DNA from: an uncultured Anderseniella sp.
GTDB taxonomy: Bacteria > Pseudomonadota > Alphaproteobacteria > Rhizobiales > Aestuariivirgaceae
NCBI GenBank assembly: GCA_947488295.1
Contig: CANKYU010000001.1
Location: 790,183 to 854,182, forward strand
DNA: 64,000 bases
Reading direction: 5' to 3'
This document shows positions 1 to 8,265 of the stretch, piece after piece. The notes beneath the pieces are model-generated. The model made no database searches. It had not been told where the DNA came from and saw only the letters and a program-made list of their open reading frames with translations. Position 1 is the stretch's first letter. Every line of letters begins with the position of its first letter. Both the position numbers and the translations under genes were made by a program.

Positions 1-654
1 CTGGCGCTGGTGGCCATTCTGGAAGGCGACCGGATAGCGGCATTCTTGTGGCTGGGGCTGGCGCTGTTTGTCGACGGTATCGACGGCACTCTGGCCCGGC
101 GCGCCCGGGTCAGCGAGGTGACGCCGCAGTTTGACGGGGCGACACTGGACAATGTGATCGACTATTTCACCTATGTCGTGGTGCCGGCGATGATGGTGTA
201 CTGGTTCGACCTCGTGCCGGCAGGCTGGGAAACCGCAACGGCGGCCGGCATCATGGCGGTGTCGCTGTACACTTTCGCCAATGCGGGCATGAAGACGTCT
301 GACTATTATTTTGCCGGTTTTCCGGCCTTGTGGAACCTGGTCGTGCTGTATTTCCACATCATGCAGACCGACCCGTGGGTCAATCTGACGGTAATCGCCA
401 TATGCGGCGTGCTGACCTTTGTGCCGTGGAAGTATGTGCATCCGCTCAGGGTGCGTGACTGGCGGGCCTTTACCATCCCGATGACCATCTTGTGGGGCGG
501 CACCACACTAAGGTTGCTTATCGTGTCCAAGGACGACACGGCGCTGAACGCATCACCGATAATATTCTGGATGTGGGTGGCCGCGTCGGCGTATTTCCTG
601 GTGATCTGCATCGTGCGGTCGGTACGCCCGGAAGCCGAGGAAACCGAGGAATAG
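1..654 (+). CDS. pcs: Phosphatidylcholine synthase (CDP-alcohol phosphatidyltransferase), 5'-truncated
   Basis: Integral inner-membrane enzyme that condenses CDP-diacylglycerol with choline to give phosphatidylcholine. The frame is open from base 1, so the N-terminus lies outside the window; about 217 of the usual 240-odd residues are present. The CDP-alcohol phosphotransferase signature is visible near the start: DGIDGTLARR followed by the D-x3-D part DNVIDYFTY, whose Asp residues bind metal and CDP. Several hydrophobic helices follow (for example MMVYWFDLV, LTVIAICGVL and IIFWMWVAASAYFLVI). The spacing and the motif GMKTSDYYFAGFPALWN match rhizobial Pcs rather than PgsA or PssA. It runs towards the tRNA gene and has no operon partner in view. 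Confidence 0.88.
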   Translation: MALVAILEGDRIAAFLWLGLALFVDGIDGTLARRARVSEVTPQFDGATLDNVIDYFTYVVVPAMMVYWFDLVPAGWETATAAGIMAVSLYTFANAGMKTSDYYFAGFPALWNLVVLYFHIMQTDPWVNLTVIAICGVLTFVPWKYVHPLRVRDWRAFTIPMTILWGGTTLRLLIVSKDDTALNASPIIFWMWVAASAYFLVICIVRSVRPEAEETEE

Positions 655-816
655 GCAAGACCGTTGGCCGCCAATGCGCGACCAGTGCTTGACTTCCACG
701 GCCAGAGCCTATTATACCGCGCATGTCCTCGCCGGAAGCCACTGTGAATGTGCCTCCGGCAGCGGTTCGAAATCCTTGCAGACAAGATGTTTTTGCACGA
801 GGAACCGGTATATTGG

Positions 817-893
817 GGCGGGGTAGCTCAGGTGGTTAGAGCAGCGGAATCATAATCCGCGTGTCGGGGGTTCAAGTCCCTCTCCCGCTACCA
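817..893 (+). tRNA. tRNA-Met (anticodon CAT), elongator type
   Basis: A full cloverleaf folds: 7-bp acceptor stem (817-823 with the seven bases before the discriminator A at 890), D-arm with AGCTCAGGTGGTTAGAGC, 5-bp anticodon stem 844-848/856-860 enclosing a 7-base loop with CAT at 851-853, T-arm with GGTTCAAG, and an encoded CCA at 891-893. The acceptor stem closes with a G-T wobble rather than the mismatch of initiator tRNA, and the three G-C pairs typical of initiator anticodon stems are absent, so it is an elongator. A tRNA-Ile2 (lysidine-modified CAU) cannot be fully excluded from sequence alone. Confidence 0.93.
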
Positions 894-1215
894 AATTTCC
901 TTAAAAATTTGGGTGAAAAGGACAGGTGGCCTATCGCTTTGAGCGCGAAAAGATGGTGCCGGGTGTCAATTCAGGATGGTCCAGCGGTGAAGCGGTCAGG
1001 TTGCCTGGTTGCCGGCCGGAACAAAACTTCACCAGCGCTGTGCGTCTCCCGTTTTGGCAGAGCAGGGACGAGGCGAGTGCCGGTGTATGAAGATCCGGAT
1101 CAGTGCCCATAGCCATGGGTTTCCGGTCTGGAATTGTTACCTCAAGGCATTGCGGGCTGGCCTGTGCGCTGAAAATTTGTTTCGGAAGTGCCGGTATTCG
1201 GGTTACTGGTACGGC
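894..1215. other. Intergenic region upstream of the YcaO operon
   Basis: About 320 bases between the tRNA and the chosen YcaO start. The YcaO frame is open upstream, with possible starts at 1009 and 1087, but the extra residues are rich in Cys, Arg and Trp and look non-coding. It probably carries the operon promoter; I see no clear -35/-10 pair and no strong hairpin. Confidence 0.4.
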
Positions 1216-2451
1216 ATGGAAATTGACTTCAGCGACGTGGGTAACAAACAGCTGGCAAGCGGGTTGCATCGCACCTGTTCGGCGCGCGCAACCCTGGATC
1301 GTATCCTCCCCATCAAGCACGAATTCGGTATTACCCGGGTCGCGAATGTTACCGGCCTCGACCGTATCGGCCTGCCGGTGGTGCTGGCCACACGGCCAAA
1401 TTCGCGATCAGTTGCGGTGTCGCAGGGAAAAGGCATGAGCCTGGATCAGGCCAAGGTGTCGGCGGTCATGGAGGCACTGGAGATATGGCATGCCGAGCAT
1501 TTCGACGAGCCGCTTTACTTTGCAAGCTATCTCGAGATTGCCAAGCGCCATGAGGTGATCGATATCAACCGGCTGCCGGATATCGTCGACAGCCGGTTCA
1601 CCGAGACGCAGCGCATGTTGTGGGCCCAGGCCACAGACATCATGAGCGGGCGCAATCTCCTGGTGCCGTTCGAAATGGTGCACGCCGACTACACCCGCCC
1701 CGTGCAGCCGGGACACGGCTGCTTTCCGGCCAGCACCAACGGCCTGTCGTCTGGAAATCATGTGCTGGAGGCCATATGCCACGGGATCTGCGAGGTTATC
1801 GAGCGTGATGCCCTGGCTGTCTGGCATCATGCCGCAGCCTCTCACCGGGCATCGCGACGTCTGGATACTGCCACCATCGACGATACCGCGTGCCTGGACG
1901 CCCTGCAGAAGTTCGAACAGGCAGGTGTTGAATGTGGTGTGTGGGATGTAACATCGGATGTGGGGATCGCTACATTCTTGTGCATTATCAGAGAGATCGG
2001 CGGGACCTCCGGCCATTTGGGGCTCGGGTCGGGCAGCCATCCTGACCGCGCCGTTGCGTTGCGCCGCGCCCTGACCGAGGCAGCCCAGACCCGGGCAAAC
2101 TACATTACCGGATCGCGCGATGACCTGTTGTCTGAGGAGTACACGCCACGCGGTCTGAGCGCGAAGAACGAGGCTGTAGAAGACCTGTTTGAGGCAACAC
2201 CGCCGCGTTGGCGGTTCAAGCAGGCACCGAGCCAGAGCAACGATACCCTGAAAGCCGATCTGGACTGGTTGCTTGCCCGGTTACGGGGCGTTGGCATTGA
2301 GCAGATCGGCATCGTCGACCTGAGCCGGGCCGAGTTTGCGATTCCCGTCGTGCGGGTGATCATACCGGGCCTTGAAGCTCCCCATGACGACAGTACCTAC
2401 CTTGCCGGCCCACGGGCACGGCGCGCACGCTCGGAAGGCATGTCGGCATGA
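1216..2451 (+). CDS. YcaO-domain ATP-dependent cyclodehydratase/thioamidation enzyme
   Basis: YcaO proteins phosphorylate a peptide amide oxygen with ATP and then add a side-chain nucleophile (azoline) or sulfide (thioamide). Family features: GITRVANVTGLDRIGLPV near residue 40, ATRPNSRSVAVSQGKG, the ATP/Mg helices SAVMEALEIWHAE and GICEVIERDALAVW, and a C-terminal catalytic half. The tail ends in an Arg/Ala-rich stretch and lacks the PxPxP terminus typical of azoline-forming YcaOs, which with the adjacent TfuA favours thioamide chemistry (inference). The ATG at 1216 gives 411 residues and places the conserved domain about 30 residues in; upstream starts at 1009 or 1087 would add an unconserved-looking segment. 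Its stop overlaps the tfuA-like start by four bases, so the two are translationally coupled. Confidence 0.88.
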   Translation: MEIDFSDVGNKQLASGLHRTCSARATLDRILPIKHEFGITRVANVTGLDRIGLPVVLATRPNSRSVAVSQGKGMSLDQAKVSAVMEALEIWHAEHFDEPLYFASYLEIAKRHEVIDINRLPDIVDSRFTETQRMLWAQATDIMSGRNLLVPFEMVHADYTRPVQPGHGCFPASTNGLSSGNHVLEAICHGICEVIERDALAVWHHAAASHRASRRLDTATIDDTACLDALQKFEQAGVECGVWDVTSDVGIATFLCIIREIGGTSGHLGLGSGSHPDRAVALRRALTEAAQTRANYITGSRDDLLSEEYTPRGLSAKNEAVEDLFEATPPRWRFKQAPSQSNDTLKADLDWLLARLRGVGIEQIGIVDLSRAEFAIPVVRVIIPGLEAPHDDSTYLAGPRARRARSEGMSA

Positions 2452-3248
2452 TTGTATTTGCCGGCCCGTCACTGGCGCGGGCTGATTTGTCTGGCCATGC
2501 AAACGTCACGGTGCGCCCGCCGGCCAAACAGGGAGATGTCTACCTGGCGAGCCTGGACAGGCCACGAGCCATCGGCATCATCGATGGTTATTTCGAAGGA
2601 GTGCCGTCTGTCTGGCACAAGGAGATCCTGTGGGCGTTGTCGCAAGGCATCGCTGTCCTCGGTGCGGCCAGCATGGGCGCGTTGCGGGCAGCGGAACTCG
2701 ACAGTTTCGGCATGATCGGTATCGGGTCGATCTATCAGGCCTTTTCGGACGGCGAACTGGAAGATGATGACGAGGTTGCCCTTCTGCACGGTCCCGAAGA
2801 AACGGGCTACGTGGCCTTGAGCGAAGCCATGGTCAATGTCCGTGCGACCTGCGCGTCTGCAAGTGCCGCCGGCATTGTCACCGACCGGCAAAGTCTGCAG
2901 ATAGTCGACACGGCCAAGTCGATATATTACAAGGATCGCACCTGGGCGGGCGTTTTGGCAGCGGTGGCTGCCGTGGTGCCGGGAGATAACAGGTATTCGC
3001 AGTTTGCCGGCTGGATAGAGCAAAACCGGGTTGATCAGAAAAGGCTGGACGCCATGGCGCTGATGGATCGTCTGCAAAACGCGGATTTTTCAACCGCGGA
3101 CGCCGTTGACGTTCGGGACTTCCATTTTGAGAACACTGACCTTTGGCAACGAAACATCGTGTCCTGGAGACAAAACGGCGCGTCACCGAATTCTGATGAT
3201 GAACTGGCTTATCGCCTGGTTCGCGACGAACGATTGTATCTGCGGTAG
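2448..3248 (+). CDS. TfuA-like protein, partner of YcaO
   Basis: TfuA homologues (first noted in the trifolitoxin locus) accompany YcaO enzymes and are thought to deliver sulfur or assist thioamide formation, as for thioglycine in methanogen McrA and in thioamide RiPPs. Here 266 residues begin MIVFAGPSL and carry the family hallmarks VYLASLDRPRAIGIIDGYF, VPSVWHKEILWAL and VLGAASMGALRAAEL, then FGMIGIGSIYQAFSDGEL with an acidic patch (EDDDEVALLHGP). No signal peptide or membrane segment, so cytoplasmic. The ATG overlaps the YcaO stop (ATGA). The C-terminal third is less conserved-looking and its role is unknown. The peptidase gene follows after 64 bases. Confidence 0.85.
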   Translation: MIVFAGPSLARADLSGHANVTVRPPAKQGDVYLASLDRPRAIGIIDGYFEGVPSVWHKEILWALSQGIAVLGAASMGALRAAELDSFGMIGIGSIYQAFSDGELEDDDEVALLHGPEETGYVALSEAMVNVRATCASASAAGIVTDRQSLQIVDTAKSIYYKDRTWAGVLAAVAAVVPGDNRYSQFAGWIEQNRVDQKRLDAMALMDRLQNADFSTADAVDVRDFHFENTDLWQRNIVSWRQNGASPNSDDELAYRLVRDERLYLR

Positions 3249-3312
3249 AACGATGAAAGGCTCAAAACCCAGGCCGGGAAAGACCCGCCGAGCGATGAAG
3301 GTTCGCTGAACC

Positions 3313-4578
3313 ATGCTGGGCACCCGTTTCAAACTGTTCCCGCAACCGCGGTTCCTGGATGACTTCAAGGAACCGGAAACCGTGTTCGTATCATCGCCGG
3401 CCGGCAGTCTGGCGCCAGGGCCTGCCGATGATCGCATGTACACCATCTTTCCGGTTGATAAGCCCAGACCGTATGGTATCGCCCCTGGTCCCGGTGATCG
3501 CGCAGGTACTCTTTCGCCGCCGTGGAATGGGGACTGCCATCCGCCGGCGATGCCTGACCAGGACGGCCATTTCGATTATCTGGAGCAGGGAACGCGGGAA
3601 TTTGAAGCGGCGCACCTGTTCGGCACCGTTCGTTTTGTCCTGGACATCTGGGAGGGCTATTTTGGCAGGCGCATTCCCTGGCACAGCGAAAAGCGCTACG
3701 ACCGGCTGGAACTGACCATTCAGCCGTCGCTGGAAAATGCCTATTCCGGCTATGGCTTCCTGGAAATGGGCGGCGACCGGAAGCACGGAGGCTACAAACC
3801 CTTCAGCCTGAATTTTGATGTCATTGCTCACGAGGTTGGCCACGCCATCATTTATTCGGAGGTCGGCGTGCCCGACCCGGACGGGGCGACGGGCGAGTAT
3901 TTCGGTTTTCATGAAAGTGCCGCTGATCTCGTGGCGTTGGTTGCATCCCTGCATTTCAATTCCCTGGTGGATCACCTGCTCAAAAACACCCGTGGCAATC
4001 TTTATGTGCTGAATTCGGTTAACCGAATGGCGGAGTTGTCGGGCAACGCACAGATAAGAATTGCCGCCAACGATGTCCGCCTGTCGAAGTTTGCCGACGG
4101 CTGGATCAAGGAACACAAGCTGTCACAGCCCCTGACCGGCGCTTTCTTCGACATCCTGGTCGACCTGTTTCACGAATGCCTGCTCGACTACGGTGCTATT
4201 GACCCTCACATGGAAGATTTGTCCGACGAGTTGCTGGCGACCCCGGACTATGCGCCCGTGATGCAGAAGCTGTTCGACGAGGCGTTCGCGCGCGACCCCG
4301 ACAGCTTCAAGTCGGCGCTGATCGACGCGCGGGACATTATGGGCACTTATCTTGCCGATACCTGGCAGCGGCTTGACAGGAATTATTTCAGCTTTGCCGA
4401 TGTCGCTGACGCCTTTGAAGCCGTTGACGCTGAACACACCGGCGGCCGGTTCTCAAAACTGATCCGCGGTAATTTTGACATGCGCGATATCGGGTATGTG
4501 GAGGTCGGGCCGCAGCTGGAACCACTCAGGAAAGACAGCCATGCAAATTCGGTGCGTACCATAGTTCCTATGGACTGA
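3313..4578 (+). CDS. Cytoplasmic gluzincin-type zinc metallopeptidase (HEVGH...E)
   Basis: The 421-residue protein has a zinc site HEVGH at residues 173-177 and a second glutamate about 24 residues on in FHESAADLV (E201), the HEXXH...ExxxD arrangement of thermolysin-like gluzincins: H173, H177 and E201 as ligands, E174 catalytic. There is no signal peptide, propeptide or membrane span, unlike secreted M4 enzymes, so it should act in the cytoplasm. Start chosen at the ATG at 3313, behind a GAAGG stretch. It sits in line with ycaO-tfuA and just before the repeat protein gene, so a role in trimming the modified product, or in self-protection, is reasonable inference. A catalytically repurposed HEXXH fold is also possible; I do not recognise a named family. 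Confidence 0.72.
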   Translation: MLGTRFKLFPQPRFLDDFKEPETVFVSSPAGSLAPGPADDRMYTIFPVDKPRPYGIAPGPGDRAGTLSPPWNGDCHPPAMPDQDGHFDYLEQGTREFEAAHLFGTVRFVLDIWEGYFGRRIPWHSEKRYDRLELTIQPSLENAYSGYGFLEMGGDRKHGGYKPFSLNFDVIAHEVGHAIIYSEVGVPDPDGATGEYFGFHESAADLVALVASLHFNSLVDHLLKNTRGNLYVLNSVNRMAELSGNAQIRIAANDVRLSKFADGWIKEHKLSQPLTGAFFDILVDLFHECLLDYGAIDPHMEDLSDELLATPDYAPVMQKLFDEAFARDPDSFKSALIDARDIMGTYLADTWQRLDRNYFSFADVADAFEAVDAEHTGGRFSKLIRGNFDMRDIGYVEVGPQLEPLRKDSHANSVRTIVPMD

Positions 4579-4655
4579 ATGCTGTCGTAGGGGTATGGTT
4601 GCGCCGGGAAAATATAAGTAACTGACCGCATGGTCGAAACCTTCGGAAACAAGCA

Positions 4656-5219
4656 ATGCCTGAAACGCTATTGAGCGCCTCCAACATCACGTTGTTCGGG
4701 CGGGTTGTTGAAGACATCCAGATTAATCCTGACGATAAGAACAAGTCGCACAGCCCGTCGGAAGCGCCTCAAAAAGGAACCAAGTCAGCGGTTCAGAAGC
4801 AACTCACGGAAGGCAGTGAGACCGACGATTCCTCCGCCCGTCTGGCGCGGGTTTACGGCTTCAGCTACCAGGGCGCCTATCTTGAAATGACGAGCCCGGC
4901 ATTGTTTCTGGTTCATGGCAAAGGCGTCAAGGCTTCAGACATCAAGGTCCCCGGACCAAGCAGTCAGGATGAGAATTTTTACAGGGAACTGCGGGCCTGG
5001 TCCTATGATCGAGCCGATCAGACCATCCGTCTGGATGTTGATTCAGGCACGTTTGAACAGGTTCTGCTCGATACAATCGGCGACGGCGGGGCAGGTGTCT
5101 CCGGCGCGAGAGTGTCAGGCGCGCGTGTCTCCGGTGCGCGAGTTTCCGGCGCCCGTGTTTCCGGCGCGAGAGTTTCCGGCGCCCGCATTTCCGGCGCGCG
5201 TGGAGATGCCAGCGACTAG
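4656..5219 (+). CDS. Protein with C-terminal Ala-Arg-Val-Ser-Gly repeats; candidate YcaO/TfuA substrate
   Basis: I do not recognise this 187-residue family. Residues 1-60 are polar and low in complexity (Lys, Ser, Glu, Asp); residues 61-142 look folded (RVYGFSYQGAYLEM, SPALFLVHGKG, FYRELRAWSYDRADQTIRLDV); residues 146-182 are tandem pentapeptides: AGVSG, five ARVSG, ARISG and a final AR, ending GDASD. There is no Cys and no signal peptide. The gene starts 77 bases after the peptidase, preceded by GGAAAC at a normal distance. Position and a leader-plus-repeat layout make it the best RiPP-precursor candidate of the cluster (inference). Alternative: the repeats match the A-x-[LVIF]-[ST]-G pentapeptide-repeat pattern and could form about two coils of a right-handed beta-helix, not modified at all. 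Confidence 0.72.
   Translation: MPETLLSASNITLFGRVVEDIQINPDDKNKSHSPSEAPQKGTKSAVQKQLTEGSETDDSSARLARVYGFSYQGAYLEMTSPALFLVHGKGVKASDIKVPGPSSQDENFYRELRAWSYDRADQTIRLDVDSGTFEQVLLDTIGDGGAGVSGARVSGARVSGARVSGARVSGARVSGARISGARGDASD
5091..5201 (+). repeat. Tandem 15-bp coding repeat (A-R-V-S-G units)
   Basis: Seven consecutive 15-base units and a partial eighth. Each encodes Ala-Arg-Val/Ile-Ser-Gly except the first, which has Gly for Arg. Codons differ between units: Arg is written AGA, CGT or CGA and CGC, Val as GTC, GTG or GTT, Ser mostly TCC with one TCA. The protein repeat is therefore kept while the DNA has diverged, so this is not a recent slippage expansion. Confidence 0.9.
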
Positions 5220-5224
5220 ATCAG

Positions 5225-5257
5225 CATGGTTTTTGATCGATTCAATCAAAAACCATG
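5225..5257. terminator. Perfect 13-bp palindrome just after the repeat-protein gene
   Basis: Arms CATGGTTTTTGAT (5225-5237) and ATCAAAAACCATG (5245-5257) are perfect inverted repeats around a 7-base loop, starting five bases after the stop codon. It could end the ycaO operon transcript, but no U-run follows, so it may instead be a REP-like intergenic palindrome or an RNA-stabilising hairpin. Confidence 0.45.
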
Positions 5258-5363
5258 AAGTCGATACCTTTGAAATCTGTCTAGGAACGGGATGATCCAA
5301 GGTGCGGGCAGTTTTGCGCCCGCGCCCGGATTTGCTGTATTTATCCAGTTTATATCAGGCTAG

Positions 5364-7139
5364 TCAGAGACCTGCGCGCTTGAGCCCGTCGACGAAGTGG
5401 TCGACGTCTTCTTGGTACTTGTCCGGCTGGACGGCAGCCCAGTGATCGATATCGAAATCCGGGTGTGCCTTGAGAACCTTTGCGACCTCGCTGCGGGCTT
5501 CATCGATGCGTCCCAGATGGCCGTAACTCGCCGCCATAATGCGTCTGCCCTCAGTTGGATTCTGCATGGTCTGAATCGTGCGGATCGCCTCATCGTATTG
5601 TTTGAGATTGAAATATGCGCCGCCCAGATGCCAGATATACTGGTCTGGATAGAACGGATTGAGGCACATCGCCTTCTGCAACAGGACGATTGCCTCCTCC
5701 GACCGGCCGGAATGGGCCAGTGCATCCGCCATATCGGACATCAGGTCGGCGTCGTTGGGGTTGAGCTTCAACGCTCGTTCGTAGGCGCTGATAGCGGAAT
5801 CGTGCTCTTTTCGGTACAGGTGCGCGAACCCCAGTTCGCCAAAACCGCGCGCGTCGGATTCGTCCAGGTCAATGGCCTTGCGCGCCAGAGTGAGCGCATC
5901 GTCTAGTGCTACATCGGGTTTCTCTGTCCAGGCATAGCGCCAGTCGAGATTGTAGGTCCTGGACTTTGCCGCGATCGCCCTGGCATAACGCGGATCGCTG
6001 ACCAGCGCGGTTTCGAAAAGGCCCCGTGCACAGCGTACCTCGGCTTGCGTATAGCGGTATATGTGTTTCTGGCCCTGCAGGACAAATCCATAGGCTTCAA
6101 GATTGGACGGGTGAATGAGACTCAGGCGTTCGCGCTCCGATGCCTCGATTTGGGCGGCGGTCGCCGACACGATGGTCTGGGTGATTTCGTCCTGCAGATC
6201 AAACAGGTCGTCGATATTGCGATTGTACTGCTCGCCCCAGATCGTGCGGTCACGGTGAGCATCGCGCAGTTGCAGCGATATGCGAATTCTGGATCCGGAT
6301 TTTCTGACCGACCCGTCGACCGCGTAGCGAACCCCCAGTTCACGGGCGGCATCGTTCGACGATTTCGACTTGTCGCTGTAGACGTAGGCTGAGCCGCGTG
6401 CGATGACGAAGAATTCATGGAAGCGAGACAGGTTGGTGGTGATGTCTTCGGTCAACCCGTCGGCAAACCAGCTTTCGTTGGTGTCACTGCCTTGAAAACT
6501 GAAAGGCAGGACGACGATGGACTGGTCCTTTATCGGATCGCCCTTGAAGCTCTTTGAGATTTTGCGATCCCGGCGCAGTCCCGGCGTCATTGTAGCGCTG
6601 GTCGGGTTCTCGTGGACCTGGAACACATCGATCACGTCGTCGATATTCTTGAACTCCTGCGCTCCCAGGTATTCGTAGCCGTAGGTCAGTTTCTTGCTGA
6701 CATGATCGTAGACCGCACCGGAAATGCAGACCCGGCCGGGCGCTGCGAACGCTTCGATGCGGCTCGCAATGTTGATGCTGTCGCCGCTGAGTTCCTTTTC
6801 ATCTATCAGAATTTCTCCCAGGTTGATGCCGAAGCGGAAAACTATCTGATCATCCTCTGAGACTGCTTCGTTGAGCACGTGCAACCGTTTTTGAATTTCC
6901 ACGGCAAACAGCACCGCATCGACCGCGCTTTCGAAAATCAGAAACACGCCGTCACCGGCCAGGCGCACGATCTCTCCCGAATAGGACTTCACCATTTCGG
7001 AAAACAGCTTCATCCGTGCTTTGACCGCCAGCGTGGTCTGGACATCGTCCTGACCCATCATGCGGCTATAATTCACCACATCGGCAAAGACACTGGCCAT
7101 CAGCCGCCGTTTCAGGTTCTTTTGTTCGTCGTCGCCCAT
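5364..7139 (-). CDS. Class III adenylate/guanylate cyclase with TolB-like and TPR domains
   Basis: A 591-residue cytoplasmic signalling protein. N-terminal cyclase homology domain (about residues 12-185): metal Asp residues in VFADVVNYS (D20) and AGDGVFLIF (D63), and the transition-state motif GDSINIASRIEA. Then a linker, a TolB/FlgO-like region (IVVLPFSFQG, GLTEDITTNLSRF, YAVDGSVRKSGSRIRISLQL) and four or more TPR-like repeats (for example SAISAYERALKLNPNDAD). This cyclase-TolB-TPR order is common in rhizobia, often in many copies. The segment before the second Asp reads VRLAGDG rather than the usual KTTGDG, so nucleotide specificity and activity are uncertain. Start ATG 7137-7139; the open frame extends upstream but overlaps the GNAT gene, which lies 7 bases upstream on the same strand. 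Confidence 0.86.
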   Translation of the reverse strand: MGDDEQKNLKRRLMASVFADVVNYSRMMGQDDVQTTLAVKARMKLFSEMVKSYSGEIVRLAGDGVFLIFESAVDAVLFAVEIQKRLHVLNEAVSEDDQIVFRFGINLGEILIDEKELSGDSINIASRIEAFAAPGRVCISGAVYDHVSKKLTYGYEYLGAQEFKNIDDVIDVFQVHENPTSATMTPGLRRDRKISKSFKGDPIKDQSIVVLPFSFQGSDTNESWFADGLTEDITTNLSRFHEFFVIARGSAYVYSDKSKSSNDAARELGVRYAVDGSVRKSGSRIRISLQLRDAHRDRTIWGEQYNRNIDDLFDLQDEITQTIVSATAAQIEASERERLSLIHPSNLEAYGFVLQGQKHIYRYTQAEVRCARGLFETALVSDPRYARAIAAKSRTYNLDWRYAWTEKPDVALDDALTLARKAIDLDESDARGFGELGFAHLYRKEHDSAISAYERALKLNPNDADLMSDMADALAHSGRSEEAIVLLQKAMCLNPFYPDQYIWHLGGAYFNLKQYDEAIRTIQTMQNPTEGRRIMAASYGHLGRIDEARSEVAKVLKAHPDFDIDHWAAVQPDKYQEDVDHFVDGLKRAGL

Positions 7140-7146
7140 CAGGTGT

Positions 7147-7770
7147 TTACGGTCCTTGTTGCGGTGTACGTTTGAGGTCAATGGATACCATGCCCGAGAG
7201 TTCGAGATCCGTTTTGACCTGATCGCGCTGGTCGCGCCATTCCTGACTGAGCAGGCCGACCTGGATGACGTCCCGATGGATACCGTCGGCATACCAGGCC
7301 TGACGCTTGCAGCCTTCTTTCTGGAACCCGATCCGGTCAACTAAAATGCGCTGTGTGGCTGAGTGATCATCACGGTAGAAAGTCGACAAGCGGTTCAGTC
7401 GCATCTGGTCGAAGGCGAGGTCCGCCAAAACCACAGCCATGGCGCGCGCCAACCCTTTGCCGCGCATCGGTTCAGTGACAAACACAGCCAGCACCGCATC
7501 ACCATGTACATAGTTGATCGCCTGCAGACCGCAGATGGCGATCGAGGTCTTGCTGCTGTTCTCAGCCACGAACCACAACGCCCGAGGCGGATTGGCAAAT
7601 TCAAGTGCCGATCGCCAGCTTTCGCGCACGGCGTCGATATTGACCGGTACCGGAAGATCACGGTCAAAAAAGGCAATATCCTGAAAAGTCCAGAACCATT
7701 CGGCGACGGTGGGAATGTCATCCAAACCCATCGGCCGCAGCGAGATAGTGGTTTTTGCAGTATCTGTCAT
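7147..7770 (-). CDS. GNAT-family N-acetyltransferase
   Basis: A 207-residue acetyl-CoA-dependent acetyltransferase of the RimJ/RimL-like branch. The N-terminal strand ISLRPMGLDDIPTVAEWF, the acetyl-CoA pyrophosphate loop in VTEPMRGKGLARAM (R/Q-x-x-G-x-A type) and the late motif IGFQKEGCKRQAWYADG are visible. Its substrate cannot be named. It probably shares a transcript with the cyclase, which starts 7 bases downstream on the same strand, so it may be linked to that signalling output, though functional coupling is only inferred from spacing. Confidence 0.8.
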   Translation of the reverse strand: MTDTAKTTISLRPMGLDDIPTVAEWFWTFQDIAFFDRDLPVPVNIDAVRESWRSALEFANPPRALWFVAENSSKTSIAICGLQAINYVHGDAVLAVFVTEPMRGKGLARAMAVVLADLAFDQMRLNRLSTFYRDDHSATQRILVDRIGFQKEGCKRQAWYADGIHRDVIQVGLLSQEWRDQRDQVKTDLELSGMVSIDLKRTPQQGP

Positions 7771-8259
7771 CGCCTGCCTGCGCTTTCATCGTGCAATCTT
7801 GGGAGCCTCGACTCGAGTGCTATAGCACGAACGCCTCCAAATTGTCCCCCATGCTGTGCTGCGAAAAGCCATGCGATGAACGTAAATTGCAGTGCCGGGC
7901 ACAGCACGCCATGACAGATCTCGAACGACAGCAGACAGACTTCGTCAGGCCGGTCTGCGGGCTGCCCGGGATGGTTGATGGCGATATCCGTCGTCAGGCG
8001 TTTTGGGTTTCCTGGCGTCGGCACCAGAGGGCGTACCTGACTGAAGGTCTGCCATTGCCTGCGCCGACCGCAATGAACCCACCCAAAGGATAGTGTGCCC
8101 GTCATGCCCGGTACGCATTGTAGCGCCAGACCCGGGAACACTCTACTCGTCATTCTGACCTTCCGGCGCGCAACAGCGGGCAGGTTGCAAAGCATTCAAT
8201 TCGAACAGTCTGTTCAAGGAATTTTTAGGCGCAATCCTTCAAGCTTGCCGCCTGTTTGA
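7771..8259. other. Intergenic stretch with REP-like sequence
   Basis: About 490 bases between divergent genes. Open frames on both strands have no recognisable protein signal. Around 8096-8160 a segment containing GCCCGTCATGCCCGGTACG and CCAGACCCGGGAACACT resembles the short dispersed intergenic repeats of alphaproteobacteria. No gene is supported here. Confidence 0.4.
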
Positions 8260-8265
8260 GTGGAT

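Noticed and set aside
1009..1215. N-terminal extension of the YcaO frame
   Set aside because: The added residues are Cys/Arg/Trp-rich without family similarity, while the conserved domain is complete from 1216.
5094..5216. CRISPR-like or minisatellite reading of the 15-bp tandem repeat
   Set aside because: There are no spacers, the units lie in frame within a coding gene, and the bases diverge while the peptide is kept.
7767..8195. Open frame on minus between the GNAT and Excalibur genes
   Set aside because: Its translation reads like intergenic repeat DNA and has no domain or credible start context.
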